Part shown: positions 58,296 through 64,000 of the stretch, one piece after another
Layout: every line of letters begins with the position of its first letter
How positions within the stretch are numbered: position 1 is the stretch's first letter
Assembly: GCA_030655315.1 (NCBI GenBank)
Contig: JAURVT010000035.1
Location: forward strand, 46,933 to 110,932
Direction: 5' to 3'
Length of the DNA: 64,000 nt
From: Nocardioidaceae bacterium
GTDB lineage: Bacteria; Actinomycetota; Actinomycetes; Propionibacteriales; Nocardioidaceae
Translations under genes and position numbers: made by a program
Notes under the pieces: generated by a model
What the model saw: only the letters and a program-made list of their open reading frames with translations
Told to the model about the DNA's origin: nothing
Databases searched by the model: none

Positions 58296-58754
58296 TCAGT
58301 GCGGGCGCCACGCGTCCTCGTCCTCGGTGCGCACCATCACCGAGACCGGCAGGGTCCCCTCGGCCAGCGACTGCACGCTGACCTTCTCGAACACCTCGCG
58401 CAGGCTGCTGCGCGCAGCGATCCAGACCAGCTGGAGCACCTCGGCCGACCCGGTGTACGACACCGCCTCGGGACGCAGCCCGTAGACGCTGACCAGCGGG
58501 CCGTCGACGGCGCGGATCACGTCGGCGACGAAGATCTGCGACGCGTCGCGCGCCAGGCGCCACCCGCCGGACTGGCCGCGCTGGCTGACCACGAGGTCGG
58601 AGCGGCGCAGGTCGGCGAGGATCGCCTGCAGGAAGCCGTGCGGGATCTGCTGCTCGCGGCCGATCTCCTCGGCCGAGACCGGGCCGTCGGCCTTGCGGGC
58701 GGCGATCTCGATCAGTGCGCGCAGGGCGTAGTCGGACTTGGCGGAGACGCGCAT
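58296..58754 (-). CDS. Rrf2 family regulator lacking cysteines
   Basis: The 152-aa Rrf2 winged-helix protein reads MRVSAKSDYALRALIEIAAR, EEIGREQQIPHGFLQAILAD, then RSDLVVSQRGQSGGWRLARD with wing and IRAVDGPLV. It has no cysteine at all, so it cannot hold the [2Fe-2S] cluster of IscR/NsrR. It is closer in that respect to CymR-type sulfur regulators. It follows the TauE/SafE permease gene on the same strand (64 bp gap). A role in sulfur control is inference. Confidence 0.85.
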   Translation of the reverse strand: MRVSAKSDYALRALIEIAARKADGPVSAEEIGREQQIPHGFLQAILADLRRSDLVVSQRGQSGGWRLARDASQIFVADVIRAVDGPLVSVYGLRPEAVSYTGSAEVLQLVWIAARSSLREVFEKVSVQSLAEGTLPVSVMVRTEDEDAWRPH

Positions 58755-58818
58755 GACGCAAGTCTCTCAGAACGCTCGACGAACTGTGGCTTCCCGCCCC
58801 GCCCGCGACGATCGACCC

Positions 58819-59724
58819 TCAGATGGTGGCGGTCTCGACCTCGTCGCCCTTGGCCTCGGCGGCGCGGACCCGACGCTCGGCGCGCACGGCCCAGACGATC
58901 AGGTTGACCCACACCACGGCCCACACGATCGCGGCGATCGCGACGGGCCAGCCCTCGACGCCGAGGCCCTTCTCCATGATGGTCTTGAGGTTGGTGAGGA
59001 TGATCAGGCCGCCGGCGCCGACGCCCAGCACGCGGGCCGGGAGCCAGCGGACGACGTAGGCGGCGATCGGGGCGGCGATCACGCCGCCGACCAGCAGGGC
59101 CAGCACGAAGCCGAAGTCGATGTTCTCGCTCCCGAGCGCGGTGAGGAAGCCGATCGAGGCGCCGACCGCGACCACGAACTCCGAGGTGTCGATCGATCCG
59201 ACGGCCTTGCGGGGCTCGACCTTGCCCGACGAGAGCAGCGCGGGCGTGCCCACCGGGCCCCAGCCACCGCCGCCGAAGCCGTCCACGGCGCCGGCCACCA
59301 GGCCGAGCGGCGCCAGGAACGTCACCGGCAGCGTGCCCTTGAACTCGGGCCGACGGCCGCCGAGCGACATGAAGCGCCACAGGACGTAGACACCCAGCAC
59401 GAACAGCACGACGGCCACCACCGGGGTGGCGGTGTCGGCGTCGAGGCTGCTCAGGAAGGTGGCGCCGATGTAGGCGCCGATGCCGCCGGGGACCGCCATG
59501 ATGCCCACCAGTCGCCAGTCGACGTTGCCGAACTTCCAGTGCGAGGCGCCCGACGCGAGCGAGGTGCCCAGCTCGGAGAGGTGGACGACGGCGCCGGAGA
59601 CGGCGGCCTGCGTGCCGGTGGCGATCAGCAGGGTCGACGACGTGACGCCGTAGGCCATGCCCAGGGATCCGTCGATCAGCTGGGCGAAGAACCCGACCAG
59701 GGCGACGACGACGAGCTTGCGCAT
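58819..59724 (-). CDS. TauE/SafE family sulfite/sulfur exporter
   Basis: The 301-aa membrane protein has about eight helices and the internal repeat of the TauE/SafE family: VALVGFFAQLIDGSLGMAYG near the N terminus, and a second copy LGLVAGAVDGFGGGGWGPVG. It exports sulfite or organosulfonates, or takes up thiosulfate in related groups. ATG at 59724 is the start right before the first helix. Probably co-transcribed with the Rrf2 gene. Confidence 0.88.
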   Translation of the reverse strand: MRKLVVVALVGFFAQLIDGSLGMAYGVTSSTLLIATGTQAAVSGAVVHLSELGTSLASGASHWKFGNVDWRLVGIMAVPGGIGAYIGATFLSSLDADTATPVVAVVLFVLGVYVLWRFMSLGGRRPEFKGTLPVTFLAPLGLVAGAVDGFGGGGWGPVGTPALLSSGKVEPRKAVGSIDTSEFVVAVGASIGFLTALGSENIDFGFVLALLVGGVIAAPIAAYVVRWLPARVLGVGAGGLIILTNLKTIMEKGLGVEGWPVAIAAIVWAVVWVNLIVWAVRAERRVRAAEAKGDEVETATI

Positions 59725-59889
59725 GGGTGACCTCGGGGTGGGGGGACGGGGGGTGCGGGGCCCATCTATGTCGATGAGGTCACGCGAGATACGAACCATA
59801 TCGAGCCACGGGGCCGAGGTCACGACGTCTCGTCATCCGAGACACCCGTCCCACGTCCCAGGCGTCACTCGTGAACCGCTTGCATTGGT

Positions 59890-59926
59890 TACCCGTGAGT
59901 AGCAGACTGGGTGTTACCGGCGGGTA
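59890..59926. promoter_or_regulatory. Two TACCC/G-N2-GRGTA sites in the acyl-CoA dehydrogenase promoter
   Basis: TACCC-GT-GAGTA (59890-59901) and TACCG-GC-GGGTA (59915-59926), 25 bp apart. The first is preceded by GGT as at etfD. The -10 is probably within 59901-59908. Confidence 0.55.
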
Positions 59927-59975
59927 CGAGACGTCATGCGCTGGCAGCCACCACACAGCACCGAGACGGGGACCC

Positions 59976-61841
59976 GTGAGCCACTACAAGAGCAACCTGC
60001 GAGACATCGAGTTCAACCTGTTCGAGCTCTTCGACCGGCAGGAGGTGCTGGGCCAGGGCCCGTTCGCCGAGGTGGACCTCGACACCGCCCGCAGCATCCT
60101 CGTCGAGATCGACCGCCTCGCCCGCGAGGACCTCGCGCCGTCGTTCGCCGACTCCGACCGCAACCCGCCGGTCTACGACCCCGAGACCTGCACCGTCACG
60201 ATGCCCCCGGCGTTCGCGAAGGCGTACCAGGCCTGGATGGACTCGGAGTGGTTCCGGCTGCAGATCCCCGCCGAGATGGGTGGCCAACCGGCCCCCAGCT
60301 CGCTGCTGTGGAGCACCGCCGAGCTCGTCCTCGGCGCCAACCCCGCCGTCTGGATGTACTCCGCCGGCCCGAACTTCGGCAGCATCGTGCACCGCAACGG
60401 CACCGAGCGCGACCAGAAGATCGCCCAGCACATGGTCGACCGCGCCTGGGGCGCCACCATGGTGCTCACCGAGCCCGACGCCGGGTCCGACGTCGGCGCC
60501 GGCCGCACCAAGGCCTACCTGCAGGAGGACGGCTCCTGGCACATCGAGGGCGTCAAGCGCTTCATCACCAGCGCCGAGCACGACATGAGCGAGAACATCG
60601 TCCACCTCGTCCTCGCGCGCCCGGTGGGCGTCGAGGGCGCCGGCGGACCGGGCACCAAGGGCCTGAGCATGTTCATCGTCCCCAAGTACGGCTTCGACCT
60701 CGAGACCGGCGAGGTCGACACCGACGACCGCAACGGCGCCTACGTCACCAACGTCGAGCACAAGATGGGCCTCAAGGTCTCCACCACGTGCGAGCTCACG
60801 TTCGGCGAGCACCAGCCCGCCCGGGGCTGGCTTCTGGGCGAGATCCACCACGGCATCGCGCAGATGTTCCAGGTGATCGAGAACGCCCGCATGCTCGTCG
60901 GCACCAAGGCGATCGCCACCCTCTCCACCGGCTACCTCAACGCGCTCGAGTACGCCAAGGAGCGCGTCCAGGGCGCCGACCTGACGCAGTCCGCCGACAA
61001 GACGGCCCCGCGCGTCACCATCACGCACCACCCCGACGTCCGTCGCTCGCTGATGACGCAGAAGTCGTTCGCCGAGGCGCTGCGCTCGCTCGTGGTCTAC
61101 ACCGCCACCTGGCAGGACCGCGTCCAGCTCGCCGCCCACGCCGGCGAGCGCGACGAGCTCGCCGAGCGCGTCAACGACCTGCTGCTGCCGATCGTCAAGG
61201 GCTACGGCTCGGAGCGCTCCTGGACGCTGCTCGGCACCGAGTCGCTCCAGACCTTCGGCGGCTCGGGCTTCCTGCAGGACTACCCCGTCGAGCAGTACGT
61301 CCGCGACGCCAAGATCGACACCCTGTACGAGGGCACCACCGCCATCCAGGGCCAGGACCTGTTCTTCCGCAAGATCGTCAAGGACAAGGGCCAGGCCGTC
61401 GGCCACCTCGCCGAGCAGGTTCAGGCGTTCGTAGCGAGCGAGGCGGGAAACGGCCGGCTCAAGGTCGAGCGCGACCTCCTCGCGCGGGGCCTCGAGGACG
61501 CCCAGGGCATCCTCGCCGCGATGTTCGGCCAGCTGATGTCGGCCGACCCCCAGGCCGAGAACGGCGACGTCCGCAACCTGTACAAGGTGGGCCTGAACTC
61601 CACCCGCCTGCTCATGGCGCTGGGCGACGTCACCTGCGCCTGGCTGCTGCTGCGCGGCGCGACCGTCGCGCTCGAGAAGCTCGGCGGCGACGTGTCCAAG
61701 GCCGACCAGGCCTTCTACGAGGGCAAGGTCGCCGCGGCGCAGTTCTTCGCCCGCGAGGTGCTCCCCCGGCTGTCGGCCGAGCGACAGGTCGCCGAGGCCA
61801 CCGACCTGTCCCTGATGGACCTCGACGAGGCGGCCTTCTAG
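59976..61841 (+). CDS. Acyl-CoA dehydrogenase, FadE-type, long form
   Basis: The 621-aa FAD enzyme catalyses the first step of fatty-acid beta-oxidation. Motifs are [20 protein letters not shown] (substrate/FAD contact, about residues 164-183), [38 protein letters not shown], and the catalytic region [19 protein letters not shown] with Glu in YEGTTA. A C-terminal extension (about 440-621) is shared with the long FadE group. GTG at 59976 gives the normal N terminus ([20 protein letters not shown]). Electrons would go to ETF and then EtfD (49862). Ends at a perfect terminator. Confidence 0.92.
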   Translation: MSHYKSNLRDIEFNLFELFDRQEVLGQGPFAEVDLDTARSILVEIDRLAREDLAPSFADSDRNPPVYDPETCTVTMPPAFAKAYQAWMDSEWFRLQIPAEMGGQPAPSSLLWSTAELVLGANPAVWMYSAGPNFGSIVHRNGTERDQKIAQHMVDRAWGATMVLTEPDAGSDVGAGRTKAYLQEDGSWHIEGVKRFITSAEHDMSENIVHLVLARPVGVEGAGGPGTKGLSMFIVPKYGFDLETGEVDTDDRNGAYVTNVEHKMGLKVSTTCELTFGEHQPARGWLLGEIHHGIAQMFQVIENARMLVGTKAIATLSTGYLNALEYAKERVQGADLTQSADKTAPRVTITHHPDVRRSLMTQKSFAEALRSLVVYTATWQDRVQLAAHAGERDELAERVNDLLLPIVKGYGSERSWTLLGTESLQTFGGSGFLQDYPVEQYVRDAKIDTLYEGTTAIQGQDLFFRKIVKDKGQAVGHLAEQVQAFVASEAGNGRLKVERDLLARGLEDAQGILAAMFGQLMSADPQAENGDVRNLYKVGLNSTRLLMALGDVTCAWLLLRGATVALEKLGGDVSKADQAFYEGKVAAAQFFAREVLPRLSAERQVAEATDLSLMDLDEAAF

Positions 61842-61859
61842 TCCGTTCGAGTGGCCGAC

Positions 61860-61897
61860 GCGGCCCACCTCCCCTACCTTCTGGGGAGGTGGGCCGC
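61860..61897. terminator. Perfect terminator hairpin after the acyl-CoA dehydrogenase gene
   Basis: 15-bp perfect arms (GCGGCCCACCTCCCC and complement) around an 8-nt loop, 18 bp after the stop. Confidence 0.88.
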
Positions 61898-61930
61898 GGT
61901 CGTTCGTGGTCCCGGACGTCTGGAGTGAGC

Positions 61931-62152
61931 ATGGGTATCGGAGTCGGCATCGTCCTGGCCGTCGTGGGAGCCATCCTGCTCACCGACGCCGTGGCCATCC
62001 CCGCGAGCTGGCCCGTCGACAGCCAGGCGCTCGGCCTGATCCTGCTCGTGGCCGGCATCGTCGCCCTGGCCCTCGCGGTCTACCTGAGCCGCCGGCGCAA
62101 CGACGTGCGCACCACCCACGTCGAGCAGCGTCGGTACGAGGACCCGCGCTGA
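61931..62152 (+). CDS. DUF6458 family two-helix membrane protein
   Basis: The 73-aa actinobacterial small membrane protein is MGIGVGIVLAVVGAILLTDAV, a short loop with WPVDSQALGL, a second helix LILLVAGIVALALAVYL and a basic tail RRRNDVRTTHVEQRRYEDPR. The family is widespread and uncharacterised. ATG at 61931 is 33 bp after the terminator above; a weak GGAGTGAG ribosome site is present. Confidence 0.82.
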   Translation: MGIGVGIVLAVVGAILLTDAVAIPASWPVDSQALGLILLVAGIVALALAVYLSRRRNDVRTTHVEQRRYEDPR

Positions 62153-62169
62153 GAGAGCGCCCCGGCCGG

Positions 62170-62175
62170 TAGGTT
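62170..62175 (+). promoter_or_regulatory. Leaderless -10 element for the MDMPI-like gene
   Basis: TAGGTT, 7 nt before GTG at 62183. Confidence 0.6.
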
Positions 62176-62182
62176 CGCCCGG

Positions 62183-62980
62183 GTGCACCCGCTGCAGATC
62201 CACCTCGAGGCCTGGAGCCGATCGGCCGACGCCGTTCTCGACCTGACGTCCGACCTGTCCGCCGAGCTGTGGGCGACGCCCACGGACTGTCCCGGATGGG
62301 ACGTCGGGGACGTCGTCGCGCACCTGCTGCACCTGGAGACCGAGCTCGCCGACGGCACCGCGCCCGAGCCCGGCACCGGCGACGGCAGGGTCGTGGCCGG
62401 CGACCACACCGAGGCCGGCGTCGCGGCCCTCAGGGGCCGGAGCCCTCTCGACCTGCGCGAGGCGTTCGCTGCGGTGGTCGACGTGCGCCGGGCACAGCTC
62501 GATCCGCTCACGCTCTCACCCAGGGGCCGACCGCCCGGCACCCCCGCGGGCGTCGACTGGGACTGGGAGACGCTGCTGCGCAACCGCGCGGTCGACCTGT
62601 GGGTGCACGAGCAGGACCTGCGCCGGGCGCTGGGCCGGCCCGGCGGCCTGGACGACCCCGGCGCGCAGGTGACCGTCCAGATGTTCGCCGGGTCGCTCGG
62701 CTACGTCGTCGGACGGCGGGTGCAGCCGCCCGCCGGCACCGTCGTCGCGGTCGACGTGCACGGACCCGTCGCGTTCTCGAGCCGGTTGCGCGTCGACCCC
62801 GGTGGCCGCGCGCGTCCGGTCGACGACGCGGTGCCCGCCGACGCCATCGTCGCGACGGACACCGAGTCGTTCGCCATCCTCGGTGCCGGACGCCGTCCGC
62901 TCGCCGACCTCGAGGTGGCGCTGTCGGGCGACGTCGAGCTCGCCACCCGGGTGGCCGAGGCGCTGGCCGTCACCCCGTGA
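62183..62980 (+). CDS. Mycothiol-dependent maleylpyruvate isomerase-like protein (DinB fold)
   Basis: The 265-aa protein has a DinB/MDMPI four-helix bundle with metal ligands in DVVAHLLHLETELAD and NRAVDLWVHEQDLRRALG, followed by a C-terminal sterol-carrier-like domain (VVAVDVHGPVAFSSRL to LSGDVELATRVAEAL). Family members use mycothiol in isomerisation or conjugation reactions; the substrate is unknown. GTG at 62183 is leaderless. Its stop overlaps the SDR start (GTGA). Confidence 0.85.
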   Translation: MHPLQIHLEAWSRSADAVLDLTSDLSAELWATPTDCPGWDVGDVVAHLLHLETELADGTAPEPGTGDGRVVAGDHTEAGVAALRGRSPLDLREAFAAVVDVRRAQLDPLTLSPRGRPPGTPAGVDWDWETLLRNRAVDLWVHEQDLRRALGRPGGLDDPGAQVTVQMFAGSLGYVVGRRVQPPAGTVVAVDVHGPVAFSSRLRVDPGGRARPVDDAVPADAIVATDTESFAILGAGRRPLADLEVALSGDVELATRVAEALAVTP

Positions 62981-63912
62981 GCGCCTGGACGCCCGCGCGC
63001 ATCGGCGACCTGACGGGTCGGCGCGCGTTCGTCACCGGCGCCACCAGCGGCATCGGCCGGCAGGTGGCGCTCGAGCTGGTGCGGCACGGCGCGGAGGTCG
63101 TCTTCGGCTCCCGTGACGCCGAGCGCGCTCGCGAGCTGCGCCGGCACCTCGAGTCCGAGGTGCCCGGCGCCCGCACCGCCGCCGTCCCGCTCGACCTCGG
63201 GACGCTGGAGTCGGTGCGCTCCGGCGCCGAGTGGGCCCGCCGGGAGTGGGACGGGTTCGACCTGCTCGTCAACAACGCCGGCATCATGGCCGCGCCCCAG
63301 CGCCGCAGCCCCGAGGGGTTCGAGCTGCACATGGCCACCAACCACCTGGCGCACTTCGCCCTCACCGCCCTCCTGTGGCCGCGGCTCGAGGCACGCAACG
63401 CGCGCGTCGTCACGGTCTCGTCCCTGTTCCACGCGCTCGTCAAGGGCATCGACCCGGGCTCGCTCGAGACGCTGGGAGCCTCCCGCCGGTACGTCCGGTA
63501 CCGCGCGTACGCCGAGTCCAAGCTGGCCAACCTCGTCTTCGCGCTCGAGCTCGACCGGCGCCTGCACGCCTCGGGGTCGCGGGCGTCCAGCGTCGCCGCG
63601 CACCCGGGCTACGCCGCCACGGGCCTGTTCCGGGCCGGTCCCTCGCTCGGCGTCCGCGGGCCGTGGTCGCTGGCGGTGCAGCAGGTCAGCCGCATGATCG
63701 GTCAGCCCGCCGCGATGGGCGCCTGGCCGGTGCTGATGGCCGCCACCACGCCGGGCCTCGCGAGCGGCTCGTACGTCGGCCCCGCGGGCCAGGGCGGCCT
63801 GCGCGGCAGCCCGCAGCTCGTCGGCTGGTCGTCCGTCGCCGGCGACCCCGCCCTCGGCCGCACCCTCTGGGAGGCGTCCGAGCGCGCCGCCGGCCTCACC
63901 TTCCACCCCTGA
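62977..63912 (+). CDS. Short-chain dehydrogenase/reductase
   Basis: The 311-aa Rossmann oxidoreductase has a cofactor motif FVTGATSGIGRQVALEL (residues about 17-33), NNAGIMAAP, a catalytic Ser in VVTVSSLFHAL and YAESKLANLVFALELDRR with the Tyr/Lys pair. The layout is like retinol-dehydrogenase-type SDRs. GTG at 62977 overlaps the MDMPI stop, so the two are coupled and may act on the same substrate. Downstream is a dispersed hairpin at 63936-64000. Confidence 0.88.
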   Translation: MSAWTPARIGDLTGRRAFVTGATSGIGRQVALELVRHGAEVVFGSRDAERARELRRHLESEVPGARTAAVPLDLGTLESVRSGAEWARREWDGFDLLVNNAGIMAAPQRRSPEGFELHMATNHLAHFALTALLWPRLEARNARVVTVSSLFHALVKGIDPGSLETLGASRRYVRYRAYAESKLANLVFALELDRRLHASGSRASSVAAHPGYAATGLFRAGPSLGVRGPWSLAVQQVSRMIGQPAAMGAWPVLMAATTPGLASGSYVGPAGQGGLRGSPQLVGWSSVAGDPALGRTLWEASERAAGLTFHP

Positions 63913-63935
63913 CCCCCGCCGACCGCCCACCTGAG

Positions 63936-64000
63936 TCGCCGAGATACGGCTTCTGCACCAAGAATCCGTTCGCGGTGGTGCAGAACCCGTATCTCGGCGA
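63936..64000. repeat. Dispersed hairpin repeat, copy 2 (at window end)
   Basis: 25-nt arms (63936-63960 and 63976-64000, one mismatch) around a 15-nt loop. The left arm includes CGAGATACGG and TTCTGCACCA exactly as the copy at 13897-13953, with the same single mismatch and a different loop. It may continue past the window. Confidence 0.8.

Overview
The window is one uninterrupted stretch of chromosome from a very GC-rich actinobacterium. The gene content points to the Propionibacteriales (Nocardioides/Aeromicrobium-like). Supporting signs are an HspR/HAIR-controlled dnaK operon, a mycobacterial-type dCTP deaminase, an EtfD-type membrane Fe-S reductase, FprA, a mycothiol-dependent maleylpyruvate-isomerase-fold enzyme, actinobacterial GPP34 and DUF6458 proteins, and many genes with leaderless promoters (a TANNNT-like hexamer 6-7 nt before the start codon). 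I see no phage, insertion sequence, CRISPR array or integrative element. The genus is an inference; the phylum is well supported.

Layout. 1-5.1 kb: late cobalamin genes in two opposed blocks (cobT-cobS rightward, cobU leftward, cbiB rightward, cobK and cobQ leftward). 5.2-9.4 kb: membrane proteins, a manganese-type DtxR regulator and a secreted metallophosphoesterase with a PKD domain. 9.3-14 kb: a DUF998 protein, an MMPL transporter with its TetR regulator, and a sirtuin. 14-18.8 kb: acyl-CoA oxidase, type II NADH dehydrogenase and a membrane protein. 18.9-21.5 kb: clpB with a HAIR operator. 21.7-25.8 kb: dctA, then a small regulator/ABC-transporter operon. 25.9-30.7 kb: fprA, a lipoprotein, a Tat-exported GH3 glycosidase and a DUF1579 protein. 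30.7-34.8 kb: hspR, dnaJ, grpE and dnaK, with a HAIR operator. 35.8-38.6 kb: a TPP-riboswitch-controlled ykoEDC thiamine/HMP importer. 38.8-44.5 kb: small metabolic genes, including a thiol dioxygenase and a guanidinium exporter under a guanidine-III riboswitch. 44.5-52.4 kb: ABC exporter, Ohr, MFS transporter, alpha-hydroxy-acid oxidase and etfD. 52.6-55.7 kb: a ribbon-helix-helix protein with DUF4097, a 48-aa protein, a sulfotransferase and a small unknown. 55.7-58.3 kb: dcd-psuG-psuK and tRNA-Gly(CCC). 58.3-64 kb: Rrf2 regulator, TauE/SafE permease, acyl-CoA dehydrogenase, DUF6458, an MDMPI enzyme and an SDR. No gene-free gap exceeds about 260 bp.

How genes work together. Acyl-CoA oxidase, acyl-CoA dehydrogenase and EtfD (which passes ETF electrons to the quinone pool) lie at three separate loci. 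All carry the same TACCC-N2-GRGTA-type site at their promoters, which suggests one fatty-acid-degradation regulator. clpB and the dnaK operon share HspR. Thiamine import and guanidinium export are under riboswitches. Intergenic regions are rich in long, highly symmetrical hairpins. One hairpin family occurs twice in the window, and a set of 22-bp repeats brackets the guanidine exporter in inverted orientation. I found no obviously new multi-protein defence or biosynthetic system; the most interesting material is regulatory.
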